DNA of 64,000 nucleotides from Pseudomonadota bacterium (GTDB lineage Bacteria > Pseudomonadota > Alphaproteobacteria > Sphingomonadales > Sphingomonadaceae): positions 1 through 64,000 of the forward strand of contig JAEWCW010000212.1 of assembly GCA_023390415.1 (NCBI GenBank). The letters are read 5' to 3'. Both the position numbers and the translations under genes were made by a program. Of this stretch, positions 7,997-16,933 are shown piece after piece; the stretch's first letter is position 1, and each line of letters begins with the position of its first letter. The notes under the pieces are model-generated. The model saw nothing but the letters and a program-made list of their open reading frames with translations. It ran no database searches and was not told the DNA's origin.

Positions 7997-10012
7997 ATGT
8001 GCGGACTTGCAGGATTTTTCGGCGGAACCGCGTCGCTCGCCGCTGCCGAGGCGGAGCGCATCGGCGCGGCCATGGCCGGCTGCATCCGGCACCGCGGCCC
8101 GGATCACAGCGCCGTCTGGAGCGATGCCGAGGCCGGCATTCTCCTGGCCCACAACCGTTTGGCGATCGTCGATCTCTCGCCGGCCGGCGACCAGCCGATG
8201 GAGTCGCAGAGCGGCCGCTACGTGATCGCCTATAATGGCGAGATCTATAATCATCTCGACATCCGCGGCGCGCTCGAAAGCGCCGGTCGGGGACAGGCAT
8301 GGCGCGGCCATTCCGACACCGAGACGCTTCTTGCGGCGATCGAGGCGTGGGGTATTGCCGGTGCGCTCGAACGGTCGGTCGGGATGTTCGCGTTCGCTTT
8401 GTGGGACCGGCGCGAGCGAACACTCGTCCTCGCTCGGGACCGGCTCGGCGAGAAGCCGCTTTATTATGGCTGGCAGGGCAAAGGCGCCGACCGGAGCTTC
8501 CTGTTCGGCTCGGAACTGAAGTCGTTCGCGCACCACCCTTCGTTCGAAGGCGCGACCGACCGGCGCGCGCTGTCGCTGTTCATGCGACACAATTACGTCC
8601 CTGCGCCGCACAGCATCTACGAGGGTGTCTCGAAGCTCCTGCCGGGCACCTTCCTGGTGGTCTCCGCGAATGCGCGCGAGCCGCAGGTCAGCGTTTACTG
8701 GTCCGGGATCGACGTCGCCCGCCAAGGTGTCGCGGACCCGCTGTCGCTATCGCCCGGCGAAGCGGTGGATCGGCTGGAAGCCTTGCTGATGGACGCGGTC
8801 GGCCAACAGATGGTCGCCGACGTCCCGCTCGGCGCGTTCCTGTCCGGCGGCGTCGATTCCTCCACCGTCGTCGCGCTGATGCAGGCGCAGTCCTCGCGGC
8901 CGGTCCGAACCTTCACGATCGGCTTCCACGAAAAGGATTATAACGAGGCGGAGCACGCCAAAGCCGTGGCGCTCCATCTCCGCACCGACCATACCGAGCT
9001 TTACGTGACGCCCGAGGAAGCGCGCGCGGTCATCCCGCGTCTGCCGGCCATTTACGACGAGCCGTTCGCCGACTCCTCGCAGGTCCCGACCCAGCTGGTG
9101 TCGGCGCTCGCGCGCCAGCACGTGACGGTCTCGCTGTCCGGCGACGCCGGCGACGAGCTGTTCGGCGGCTACAACCGCTACCTGATGACCCAGCGGCTGT
9201 GGCGCAAGTTGGCAGCAGTGCCGCGGCCGCTGCGCGGCGCCGTCGCCAGCGCCCTTACGTCCTTTTCTCCCGCTGCCTGGAACCGCGTTGCGGCCATCGT
9301 ACAGCCGCTGTTGCCGGAACGCGGCCGGGTCGCCTTGCCCGGCGACAAGATCCACAAGGGCGCCGGTGTGCTCTCCAGCCGCTCGTCGGCCGAGCTCTAT
9401 TACGGCCTCGTATCGACGTGGCGCGATCCGGCGGAGGTGGTGATCGGCGGGGAAGAGCCGCCGACGATGCTGAACGGCGCGGCGCCGCCTCTCGATGGCC
9501 TCGGCGAGATCGAGCGGATGATGGCGCTCGACATGCTGACCTATCTTCCTGACGACATCCTGGCGAAGGTCGATCGCGCTGCGATGAGCGTCTCCCTCGA
9601 GACGCGGGTGCCGTTCCTCGACCACCGCGTCGTCGAGTTCGCCTGGCGGCTCCCGCTCGACTACAAGTTGCGCCAAGGCACGACCAAATGGGCGCTGCGC
9701 GAGGTTCTCTACCGGCACGTCCCGAAGGAGCTTATCGAGCGTCCCAAGATGGGTTTCGGCGTTCCGATCGGCGATTGGCTGCGCGGCCCGCTGCGCGACT
9801 GGGCTGAGCATCTGCTCGATCCCGCCCGCCTGGCCGCGGAAGGCTATTTTCACCCGGGACCGATCCGTCGTGTGTGGGAGGACCACCTCAAGGGCCAGGT
9901 GAACATGCAGTATCTGCTCTGGTCGGTGCTGATGTTCCAAGCGTGGCGAGAAGAACAGAAGTCTTCAGCGGGGGACGCGAGGCCCGTCGAGCTGTACGCC
10001 GCAGCCTGCTGA
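7997..10012 (+). CDS. asnB: Glutamine-hydrolysing asparagine synthase family protein (AsnB type)
   Basis: 671 aa. MCGLAGFFGG at the start gives Cys2, the N-terminal nucleophile of class II glutamine amidotransferases, then RHRGPD and HNRLAIVDLS typical of the domain. The second half is an ATP-pyrophosphatase (PP-loop) domain with SGGVDSS near residue 284 and the SLSGDAGDELFGGYNRY motif. The length is above that of E. coli AsnB (about 554 aa) and matches the long form found in exopolysaccharide loci. By homology it makes asparagine from aspartate. In this context it may instead amidate a uronic or amino-acid substituent of the glycan; sequence alone cannot decide. Confidence 0.85.
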   Translation: MCGLAGFFGGTASLAAAEAERIGAAMAGCIRHRGPDHSAVWSDAEAGILLAHNRLAIVDLSPAGDQPMESQSGRYVIAYNGEIYNHLDIRGALESAGRGQAWRGHSDTETLLAAIEAWGIAGALERSVGMFAFALWDRRERTLVLARDRLGEKPLYYGWQGKGADRSFLFGSELKSFAHHPSFEGATDRRALSLFMRHNYVPAPHSIYEGVSKLLPGTFLVVSANAREPQVSVYWSGIDVARQGVADPLSLSPGEAVDRLEALLMDAVGQQMVADVPLGAFLSGGVDSSTVVALMQAQSSRPVRTFTIGFHEKDYNEAEHAKAVALHLRTDHTELYVTPEEARAVIPRLPAIYDEPFADSSQVPTQLVSALARQHVTVSLSGDAGDELFGGYNRYLMTQRLWRKLAAVPRPLRGAVASALTSFSPAAWNRVAAIVQPLLPERGRVALPGDKIHKGAGVLSSRSSAELYYGLVSTWRDPAEVVIGGEEPPTMLNGAAPPLDGLGEIERMMALDMLTYLPDDILAKVDRAAMSVSLETRVPFLDHRVVEFAWRLPLDYKLRQGTTKWALREVLYRHVPKELIERPKMGFGVPIGDWLRGPLRDWAEHLLDPARLAAEGYFHPGPIRRVWEDHLKGQVNMQYLLWSVLMFQAWREEQKSSAGDARPVELYAAAC

Positions 10013-10026
10013 TCGCGGCGCCCGGC

Positions 10027-11577
10027 TCAGGCCTTTCGAGTCGCGAGCCAGCGATCGGGCGCCGTTTTCAGCAGCGCCAGCACCTGATGTCGCGCAGTCG
10101 TCGCCAGGGTGCCGTCGAGCTGCACTCCCCGCGCTGCGCGCAAGGACACGGGTCCGGCGCCGAACTGCTCGATCGTCAGCTGGGTGCCCACCGGAAACGG
10201 AAGCGACGAGTTCGCCGGCACCGTCACCGTCACAGGAGATGAAGCGACAGTCTGCACCATCGCGTTGTAATAGGCGATCGGAAGCGTGAAACCGGTCGAG
10301 TTGTTGGTGAAGATCGGCACGAGACCGTCTTCGTCATGACCGCCATTGGCATAGCCATCGAACACCGGCAGTTCCGGATTGTTCGAGTTGGCGTTCTGCC
10401 TCGCAACAATATAGCCGCAATTGCCGGCGCCGGTGATGTGCCCGGCCACCCCCTGGCCCGACGCGGTAAGCTGCATACGCGTAATATTGAGCAGCCTCAG
10501 CGAGGCAATGTGGATGCAAGGCTGCCCGGATGGCTGGGTGATGATCCCGTTCATCATGACAACTGCGCAGCCGCCGACGGGATTGCCCGCCAGCGTGGTG
10601 GCGGCAAACGTCATGGTCGGGCGGCCGGCGACCGATTCATATTCACCGCCCATGATCGTCAGGTTGGAACAGCCGGCAAAGCGCATGCCGCCGCCGTTGA
10701 CGTTATTGTTGCCGAAATAATGGCTCTCGCCGCCGTCATCGACCACGGCATAAGCTGGCCCGTGGTTGAACTGGCAGTTGTGATCGACGGTGATCTGGTT
10801 GGTGAAGCCCCCCTGATTGGCAGGTGTGATGTCGGGACCGTTCACGATCCACAGACCGGCACCGCCGGCAAGCTGTCCGGACAGGTCGCAGGAATAGATG
10901 CCTGACACCTCGGTCTGATCGAACACCACGCCATATCGGCCGCCGGCGAAGATGCAGTCGCGAAGGGTGACGAAGGTGCTGCAATTGTCGTAAAAGCAGG
11001 CGCCGCGGTTCGACCGGTCGAGCATTTCCACATTCAGGTCGGAAAGCTTGGTGTAGGCGGCGGTGGAGCTGTTCGAGGGCTGAATCAGCCTGAGGCCGGA
11101 GCCGTCGGGGACTCCGCTCCCGCGGTGGGTGAACTGGATGTGCGCCGCTGCCTTTCCGGCACCGCGCAAATGAAGGTTCTTGCACAGCGTGACCGGGCCG
11201 CCGCAGACATATCGCCCTGCGGGGACGAACAGCTCGCCGCCCCCGGCCGCGGCGATATGGTCGACCGCCGCCTGCAGATAGCGCGCGACGTCACGGGTGG
11301 AGCTGCGCTCCCGGATCGCCGCGTGTTCTGCGGCGGGTATGAAATCGAGAACGGAGACGACGTCCTGGAGCTTGCCGCTGATGCTCCGGGGCGTAGCATC
11401 GCGCCAGGCTGGCTCCAGGAGCGGCAAGCCATCGCCGCCGCCGGACGAGACGCCGGTCTGGGCCGCTTCGTCGGTCGATCCGGCGCCCGCCCGAGCGGCC
11501 GAGGATGCTAAGAGGGTGAGGGCCGCTCCGGACAGGATGTGACGGCGGCTGGGACGCTGGATCATGTCCGGAGGCAT
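10027..11577 (-). CDS. Tat-exported right-handed beta-helix protein (pectate-lyase-like fold)
   Basis: 516 aa. The N-terminus carries a twin-arginine signal (PSRRHILSGAALTLLASSAARAGAG), placing it in the periplasm or outside. Residues about 60-120 show SVLDFIPAAEHAAI and a Gly-rich FVPAGRYVCGGPVTL stretch, the usual entry to Pectate_lyase_3 or glycoside-hydrolase-28-like beta-helices. Asn-rich repeats follow (NNVNGGGMRFAGCSNLTIMGG) with many short strands. Such proteins in capsule loci are polysaccharide lyases, hydrolases or chain-modifying epimerases. Catalytic residues cannot be assigned. It is convergent with asnB, 14 bp apart. Starts at 11577 or at the in-frame ATG 11565 are both possible. 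Confidence 0.7.
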   Translation of the reverse strand: MPPDMIQRPSRRHILSGAALTLLASSAARAGAGSTDEAAQTGVSSGGGDGLPLLEPAWRDATPRSISGKLQDVVSVLDFIPAAEHAAIRERSSTRDVARYLQAAVDHIAAAGGGELFVPAGRYVCGGPVTLCKNLHLRGAGKAAAHIQFTHRGSGVPDGSGLRLIQPSNSSTAAYTKLSDLNVEMLDRSNRGACFYDNCSTFVTLRDCIFAGGRYGVVFDQTEVSGIYSCDLSGQLAGGAGLWIVNGPDITPANQGGFTNQITVDHNCQFNHGPAYAVVDDGGESHYFGNNNVNGGGMRFAGCSNLTIMGGEYESVAGRPTMTFAATTLAGNPVGGCAVVMMNGIITQPSGQPCIHIASLRLLNITRMQLTASGQGVAGHITGAGNCGYIVARQNANSNNPELPVFDGYANGGHDEDGLVPIFTNNSTGFTLPIAYYNAMVQTVASSPVTVTVPANSSLPFPVGTQLTIEQFGAGPVSLRAARGVQLDGTLATTARHQVLALLKTAPDRWLATRKA

Positions 11578-11632
11578 AGCAGAAACCGGCGTGGCGGACA
11601 GCCGGGCGAGGCCCGGCCATCCGTCCCTCGCC

Positions 11633-12781
11633 TCAGACTTGGATCGAGCTGGCGAGACAGTCCACGACCCGGTCCTGATCGGCTTCGGAGAGGTCGGGGT
11701 GCATCGGCAGGCTCATCACCCCTCGCGCCAACGCGTCCGAGACCGGCGTATCCTCCTCCGGCGCCCACTGGCGATAGGCCGGCTGGCGTCCCAACGGCAC
11801 CGGATAATGGACGGCGGTCGGAATGCCCTTGGCCTTGAAATGCTCCTGCACGGCCTCGCGGTCCTTCACCAGGACCGTATATTGGGCATAGACCGACGGG
11901 CTGTCCGCCTCGACCGCCAGAACGCCGACAGGAGCGTTGAGCGCGGTCAGGTCAGTGTCGCGAGTGAGCGCTACCGCACCCGCAACCCGCTTCAATATCT
12001 CGTCGGAATAGCGCCGTCCGATCCTCGCGCGCGCTTCGACTTCCTCCCCGAACCGCGCCCACTTGGCGAGGATCACCGCGCATTGGATGGTGTCCATGCG
12101 GCCGCCGATGCCGATGCGGGTATGGACGTAGCGCTCCGATTGGCCGTGGACGCGGATCTCGGCGGCGGCGCGCGCGAGATCGTCATCGTCGGTGAACAGC
12201 GCTCCGCCATCCCCGTAACAGCCCAGCGGTTTGGACGGGAAGAAGCTGGTGCAGCCGATCGTCGAGAGGCCGCAGCTCGGCCTGCCGTGGTAGGTTGCGC
12301 CGAAGCTTTGCGCCGCGTCTTCTATCACCGGCAGGCCATGCGCCTGGGCGACAGCGTTGATGGCGTCCATGTTGGCGACTTGGCCATAGAGGCTCACAGG
12401 CATGATCGCCTTGGTCCGCGGCGTGATCTTCGCTGCGATCGAGGCTGGATCGATATTCGCCGTGTGCGGCTCGACGTCCGCGAAGACCGGCGTCGCGCCG
12501 GCGAGGACGATCACTTCGCCCGAGGCGACGAACGTGAAAGCGCTGGTAATCACCTCGTCGCCCGGACCGATGCCGAGCGCCATCAGCGCCACCAGCAGAG
12601 CGTCGGTGCCGCTCGCCATCGAAACGCAATGCTTCACGCCGACATACTCGGCGAGCACTCGCTCCATCTCGGTCACCTCGGGGCCAAGGATGTACTGGCC
12701 ATGGTCGAGAACGGCGGCAATGCGGCGATCTAGGTCGGCCCTGATGGCGGCCTGCTGGGTCTTGAGGTCGATGAACTGCAT
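11633..12781 (-). CDS. wbpE: WbpE-like UDP-2-acetamido-2-deoxy-3-keto-glucuronate aminotransferase
   Basis: 382 aa from ATG 12781 (MQFIDLKTQQ), with AAGGGA upstream; the 16 codons before it look non-coding. It is a PLP-dependent DegT/DnrJ/EryC1/StrS aminotransferase with the internal-aldimine lysine K184 in FFPSKPLGCYGDGGA and IEDAAQSFGA contacting PLP. Similarity to P. aeruginosa WbpE is strong over the length (HGQYILGPEV, GTDAL, PVSLYGQ, CTSFFPSKPLGCYGDGGA, YAQYTV, VHYPVPL, MSLPMHP). In the Wbp pathway it aminates C3 of the 3-keto UDP-GlcNAcA made by WlbA/WbpB, giving UDP-GlcNAc3NA for WbpD. WlbA- and WbpD-like genes lie 10 kb upstream in the same direction. This is a firm family call with strong pathway inference. 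Confidence 0.88.
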   Translation of the reverse strand: MQFIDLKTQQAAIRADLDRRIAAVLDHGQYILGPEVTEMERVLAEYVGVKHCVSMASGTDALLVALMALGIGPGDEVITSAFTFVASGEVIVLAGATPVFADVEPHTANIDPASIAAKITPRTKAIMPVSLYGQVANMDAINAVAQAHGLPVIEDAAQSFGATYHGRPSCGLSTIGCTSFFPSKPLGCYGDGGALFTDDDDLARAAAEIRVHGQSERYVHTRIGIGGRMDTIQCAVILAKWARFGEEVEARARIGRRYSDEILKRVAGAVALTRDTDLTALNAPVGVLAVEADSPSVYAQYTVLVKDREAVQEHFKAKGIPTAVHYPVPLGRQPAYRQWAPEEDTPVSDALARGVMSLPMHPDLSEADQDRVVDCLASSIQV

Positions 12782-12835
12782 TGAAGGTCCCTTATCCTGT
12801 CCTAGACTGGCCGTGATGAGCGTCGGCAACGATGC

Positions 12836-14284
12836 TCAGCGCGCTGCGCGCCGCGCGAGACGGCGCCCCAAATTGGTGAGATCGGTCGTTTGAATCAGGC
12901 CGCAGGCGACGAGGCCCGCAGCCAGCAGCAGGATGATCGCGCCTTTCGCCACAAACAATGTGGCGAAGGCGCCGCCGCTTCCCTGGATCCACACGCCCGC
13001 GGCGGCGGCGGCTCCGAACAAGGCGGTCGCCACCGCGACCCGGCCCCAGCGCATCGGCAGCCGATAGAGGCGCTGACTGGTCGCCACCCAAAGAACCAGG
13101 AAAAGCAGGGACGCTGCAAGGGTGGCAATCGCCGCCCCCGTCAGTCCGACCCAACCGATCAGCAGCCAGTTCAGCACCAGCGTCGCGACAGCGCTCACCA
13201 CGAAGATGTAGAGCTGCAGCTTGGTTCGCTTGGCGATCGCTATGCCGGGAAAGAAGATATACATTTGTCCGAGCAGGGTTGCGGGCGCAAGGAACAGCAC
13301 CAGCGGCGCCGCGCCCGCATAGCGAGCCTCAGCGAACAGCGCCAGTATCTCCCAGGCGTAAAGCCCGAGCCCGAGGCAACAGAGCAGCGCCGCGGCGATG
13401 AACCATTCGGTGATCCGGGCAAGGTGCGCGGGCGTCGTCTCTTCCTTGTAGTGCGCGTAGATCAAAGGCGTCAGCGATGATTGAAGGCCGATGATCAGCA
13501 ACCCGACCGCGCCGGCAATCCGCGACGCGACCCCAAAGAGACCGACGGCGTCGAGGCCTTCGAGGTCGTTGAGAATTAGGCGATTGCTGTAGAAGGTGAA
13601 GAAGGTCGCCAGCGCAGAGGGCACGAGCGGAAGCGAAAAGGCCAGCATCGTGCGCAGCAGCCGGGGATCAAACGTCAAGCCGTAGCTGCGCCGCAGCACC
13701 GCCAGGGCAAGCGCGGCGGCCGCCGCAGCCGCGGCGAACTGGCCCCAAAGCACGCCGGCCAGGCCCATATCGAGCCCATAGCCGAGAGCCACGCCGAGCC
13801 CGAGCATCGCCAGCGAGTAGAACAGGCTCACCACCGCGAAGGCGGTGCTCATCAGCCCGTAGCGCATCTGCGTCTGGGTCAGGTAGAAGAGCCCGTTGGC
13901 GGCGATACCGGCAAGGCCGATCCGGAGCATTCCGGCCAGTTCCGCGCTGCCGAGCAGCCACCGGGCGAGCGCCTCCGCCCCGGCGAAGGTAGTAGCGAAG
14001 CCGACGAGGAAGACGGCGAGCGTGAACCACAAGGTGGTGCTCGCCATCCGCCGCTTCGCCTCGGCGCTTTCGGCGTCGGCATAGAAGCGCGCCAGCGCCT
14101 GATTGATCTCCAGCGCGACGAGCAGAGTGGCGAAGCTGCCGATCACGAAGATCATGTCGAGCACGCCGTAATCTGCGGGAGATAGGATGCGGGTGTAGAT
14201 CGGCAGCACGATCAGCGAGAGCCCGCGCGACAGGATCGCTGCTCCGCCGTAGATCAGCGTGTCGCTGAAGAGCCGCCGCATCAT
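12836..14284 (-). CDS. wzx: Wzx-type lipid-linked repeat-unit flippase (MOP superfamily)
   Basis: 482 aa, hydrophobic throughout with 12-14 predictable membrane segments. The start MMRRLFSDTLIYGGAAILSRGLSLIVLPIYTRILSPADYGVLDM is the typical polysaccharide_synt family opening. These inner-membrane proteins flip undecaprenyl-pyrophosphate repeat units to the periplasm for Wzy polymerisation. The ATG overlaps the stop of the glycosyltransferase upstream (ATGA at 14281-14284), and wbpE follows after 54 bp. Presence of Wzx with Wzy-like, Wzc and Wza proteins in the same window supports a Wzx/Wzy-dependent pathway. Confidence 0.85.
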   Translation of the reverse strand: MMRRLFSDTLIYGGAAILSRGLSLIVLPIYTRILSPADYGVLDMIFVIGSFATLLVALEINQALARFYADAESAEAKRRMASTTLWFTLAVFLVGFATTFAGAEALARWLLGSAELAGMLRIGLAGIAANGLFYLTQTQMRYGLMSTAFAVVSLFYSLAMLGLGVALGYGLDMGLAGVLWGQFAAAAAAAALALAVLRRSYGLTFDPRLLRTMLAFSLPLVPSALATFFTFYSNRLILNDLEGLDAVGLFGVASRIAGAVGLLIIGLQSSLTPLIYAHYKEETTPAHLARITEWFIAAALLCCLGLGLYAWEILALFAEARYAGAAPLVLFLAPATLLGQMYIFFPGIAIAKRTKLQLYIFVVSAVATLVLNWLLIGWVGLTGAAIATLAASLLFLVLWVATSQRLYRLPMRWGRVAVATALFGAAAAAGVWIQGSGGAFATLFVAKGAIILLLAAGLVACGLIQTTDLTNLGRRLARRAAR

Positions 14285-15546
14285 GGCCGGCCACCCAGGT
14301 TCGCCCGGATCTTCTCGATTAGCGCTGGGCGATGCTCAAGCAGCAGTCCGTCCCAGCCGTTGGCGGCGATGTAATCGGCGAGCTGGCGCCGCCAGACCCC
14401 CTCGGCGAGCCCCCATCCCCAGATGTACAGATGCTCCTGCGGGCGCGCCATCCAGGCGGCCGGTGCGCGTCCCTCGGCAATGTCGAGAAGCCGGACGGCG
14501 ATGGCCGCCGGGCTCCAGTTCCCGGCGACGAATTCCTGCGCCTGCGCGCCCAGCCGCCGGCGGAAGTCCGCATCCTCCACCAGACGCCTTACCGCCGGCT
14601 TTACCGCGTCCGGACGGATGAACAGGGTCGGCGGCCGCTCGGCGTCGACATTGTCGCGCTCGTACTCGTCCGCATAATAGCTGCCGACGACCGCCGGCTT
14701 CCCGAACGTCGCGGCCTCGGTCGCGAACATCGCCATTGGAAGGTCCGAGTAGAGCTCGTCGAGAATGAAATCGCAGTCGGCGAGCTCCGCGAGCACGCGC
14801 TCGTTCGGCACACCCATCAGCTCGACATAGTCTATGCGGTAGCCTTCGGCGCTGAGCTCCTCGATCGCTTGCCGAAAGGCGGACGTGCCCTTGGCGATCG
14901 GGCGCGACGGCGCATGCACGATACGCACCGCGTCGCTGCGGCGCGTGGGCGGGACCATTTTGGGCGGACGGACCGGCAGCCCCATCGCCGCGAAGCGGAC
15001 ATAGTCGCGGGTGAAGAACTGGTCCGTGCCGGTATGGTTGACGATCCAGTCGGCATGGCGCTCGACGCGGCGGATCCGGCGGCGCATCGCCTGCGCCTCG
15101 GCGAAGGCACGTCGCGGATCGGCCGCCGCGCCATGATCGTCGACATGGCGTCCGCTCAGGAAAGGCGGTCGCGCGTCCGAGCCGAAGAAGATGACAATCG
15201 TGGTCTTTCCGAGCAGCTTGAGCAACGGCAGTTCATAGAATCGGAAGAAGGAGCCGAAGCCTGGAAAGATGAAGACGTCGCAGGTCCGGATCGCGTGGAG
15301 GACGATCAACAGCCGCAGGAACACGGCATAGGCCTGTCCAAACGGCCTCAGCAGCCGTGGCCCATGAAGCCACAGCCGCAGCGCCCGCGCATAGGGCCTG
15401 GCGAGGTGATGCTCCTCGGCAGCATAGCCGAAGCCGCTCGGGAAGAGCAGGAAGTGCTCGGCCTCGACGCCGATTTCCTCGAAGCCGTGCTTGAGTCCGG
15501 CGAAGAAGCCGGCGACCTCGCCCGGGCCCATTGCGATCCTCGGCAT
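14281..15546 (-). CDS. Glycosyltransferase, GT-B fold (GT4-like)
   Basis: 421 aa from ATG 15546 (MPRIAMGPGEVAGFFAG); GAGG stands 6 nt upstream and the hisF-like gene ends 8 bp before. The N-terminal domain includes CDVFIFPGFGSFFRFYELPLLKLLGKTTIVIFFGSDARPP, a membrane-facing Rossmann half, and the second domain has RIVHAPSRPIAKGTSAF and DFILDELYSDLPMAMFATEAATFGKPAVVGS, corresponding to the donor-binding loop. It is coupled to wzx by a 4-bp overlap and sits in the same transcript as the acetamidino-modification genes, so it may transfer the acetamidino uronic acid. That last point is inference from position only. Confidence 0.75.
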   Translation of the reverse strand: MPRIAMGPGEVAGFFAGLKHGFEEIGVEAEHFLLFPSGFGYAAEEHHLARPYARALRLWLHGPRLLRPFGQAYAVFLRLLIVLHAIRTCDVFIFPGFGSFFRFYELPLLKLLGKTTIVIFFGSDARPPFLSGRHVDDHGAAADPRRAFAEAQAMRRRIRRVERHADWIVNHTGTDQFFTRDYVRFAAMGLPVRPPKMVPPTRRSDAVRIVHAPSRPIAKGTSAFRQAIEELSAEGYRIDYVELMGVPNERVLAELADCDFILDELYSDLPMAMFATEAATFGKPAVVGSYYADEYERDNVDAERPPTLFIRPDAVKPAVRRLVEDADFRRRLGAQAQEFVAGNWSPAAIAVRLLDIAEGRAPAAWMARPQEHLYIWGWGLAEGVWRRQLADYIAANGWDGLLLEHRPALIEKIRANLGGRP

Positions 15547-15554
15547 CCCGAGCC

Positions 15555-16328
15555 TCAGGCCCGACGGGAATAGAGCGCCGCTTCCAGGGCACGGGCATCG
15601 GGAAAGTTGACGAGCACCCCCATGCCCTGCTTCTGGAACACGACCATCGACCCGAGCGCGACTGCCGAGGCGCCGCCACGGTTCACCACTTCGCCGATAT
15701 GATCGACATTGGCCGCGCCGCCCTGCGCGATCACCGGGATGTTGACGGCTTCCGCCACGCTCCGGGTCAGATCGACGTCGAACCCCTCCCACGTGCCTTC
15801 ACGATCGACCGCGGTCAGCAAGATTTCTCCCGCTCCCGCCGCTTCCGCCCGGCGTGCCCATTCCACGGGTTCAAGGCCGGTCTTGCGCGTTCCGCCGGCA
15901 GTGACGACCCGCGGCCGCCCGAACAGGTCTCGCCTGACGTCGATCGAGGCGATCACCGCCTGGCTTCCCCAGCGCTCCGCAAGCGCGCCGATGAGCCGCG
16001 CATCCTCGACCGCGGCGGTGTTCACCGCGATCTTCTCGAAGCCGATGTCGAAAACCGCCTTCGCATCGTCGACGCTGCGGATGCCGCCCCCATAGCCCAA
16101 TGGCATGAAGCATTCGTCGGCGATGTCGGCAAGCACGCGAAGGTTGGGCGATCGCTTCTCTCGGGTCGCCGTGATGTCCAGGAAGAGAAGCTCGTCGACC
16201 TCGAGCTCATTGAAGATGCGCACGGTGTTGCACGGATCTCCGACATAGGTGAACCTGCCGAACCGGACGGTCTTCACCAGGCTTTCGTTGCGCAGCAGCA
16301 GCGCCGGGATGACCCGTATCCTGAGCAT
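15555..16328 (-). CDS. hisF2: AglZ/HisF2 family acetamidino-modification protein (WbuZ-like)
   Basis: 257 aa, complete (beta-alpha)8 barrel of the HisF family: MLRIRVIPALLLRNESLVKT at the start, LGYGGGIRS, VNTAAVED, ASIDVRR, GAGEILLTAVDREGTWEGFD and AQGGA. The residue matching the catalytic Asp11 of true HisF is Leu here (ALLL instead of CLDV), so histidine-pathway cyclisation is unlikely, whereas the second Asp (ASIDV) is kept. In P. aeruginosa serotypes the HisH2/HisF2 pair delivers ammonia to WbpG to turn an acetamido group into an acetamidino group. Its ATG shares one base with the hisH-like stop (TGATG), and the wbpG-like gene is next upstream. Confidence 0.85.
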   Translation of the reverse strand: MLRIRVIPALLLRNESLVKTVRFGRFTYVGDPCNTVRIFNELEVDELLFLDITATREKRSPNLRVLADIADECFMPLGYGGGIRSVDDAKAVFDIGFEKIAVNTAAVEDARLIGALAERWGSQAVIASIDVRRDLFGRPRVVTAGGTRKTGLEPVEWARRAEAAGAGEILLTAVDREGTWEGFDVDLTRSVAEAVNIPVIAQGGAANVDHIGEVVNRGGASAVALGSMVVFQKQGMGVLVNFPDARALEAALYSRRA

Positions 16329-16933
16329 CACAGCTTCGCGAAGTTGGTCAGGAGCTGCATACCGAAGCGGTGGCTCTTCTCCGGGTGGAACTGGGCGCCG
16401 TAGATGTTGCCGCGGTGGACCGCCGCATCGAAGTCGAGCCCGTAATGGGCGCGCAGGATCGAATCGCCGGCGTCGTCCGCCTGTACGTAGTAGGAATGGA
16501 CGAAATAGAACCGCGCTTCCGACGAGAGATCGGCGGTCAGCGGATTGGGTCGCATCTGGCGGACGAGATTCCACCCCATGTGCGGCACCTTGAGCCCGGG
16601 GAGAGCGGGAAAGCGCTTGGTTTCTGCTGCAATCCAGCCGAGACCCGGACTCCGGCCCTCTTCGCTGCCGCGGGTCAGAAGCTGCATGCCGAGGCAGATG
16701 CCGAGGATCGGTATCTTCTCCTCCAGCGCCTTCCGGTCGAGGACGGTGCGCAGCTCCGAGGCGTTGATCCGCTCCATCGCCACGTCGAAGGCGCCCACGC
16801 CGGGCAGCAGGATCTTCTCAGCGGCGGCGATTCGGTCGAGGTCGGAGGTCACTTCCGCCGCCGCGCCGATGCGCTTGAACATGTTCCGGATCGAACCGAG
16901 GTTGCCGATCCCGTAGTCGATGACGGTGATCAT
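16328..16933 (-). CDS. hisH2: HisH-like glutamine amidotransferase partner (HisH2/WbuY)
   Basis: 201 aa from ATG 16933 (MITVIDYGIGNLGSIRN). It is a class I glutamine amidotransferase with the triad readable as Cys80 in GICLGMQLL, and His183 and Glu185 in QFHPEKSH. It hydrolyses glutamine and passes ammonia through the HisF-like barrel. Sitting between the wbpG-like and hisF-like genes with 4-bp and 1-bp overlaps, it belongs to the sugar-modification trio rather than to histidine synthesis; no other his gene is present nearby. Members of this trio are often misannotated as histidine enzymes. Confidence 0.87.
   Translation of the reverse strand: MITVIDYGIGNLGSIRNMFKRIGAAAEVTSDLDRIAAAEKILLPGVGAFDVAMERINASELRTVLDRKALEEKIPILGICLGMQLLTRGSEEGRSPGLGWIAAETKRFPALPGLKVPHMGWNLVRQMRPNPLTADLSSEARFYFVHSYYVQADDAGDSILRAHYGLDFDAAVHRGNIYGAQFHPEKSHRFGMQLLTNFAKL

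Noticed and set aside
16328..16933. Histidine-biosynthesis hisH/hisF annotation
   Set aside because: The neighbours are WbpG, a glycosyltransferase and Wzx, no other his gene is present, and the HisF-like barrel lacks the Asp11 equivalent; the acetamidino-modification role fits better.
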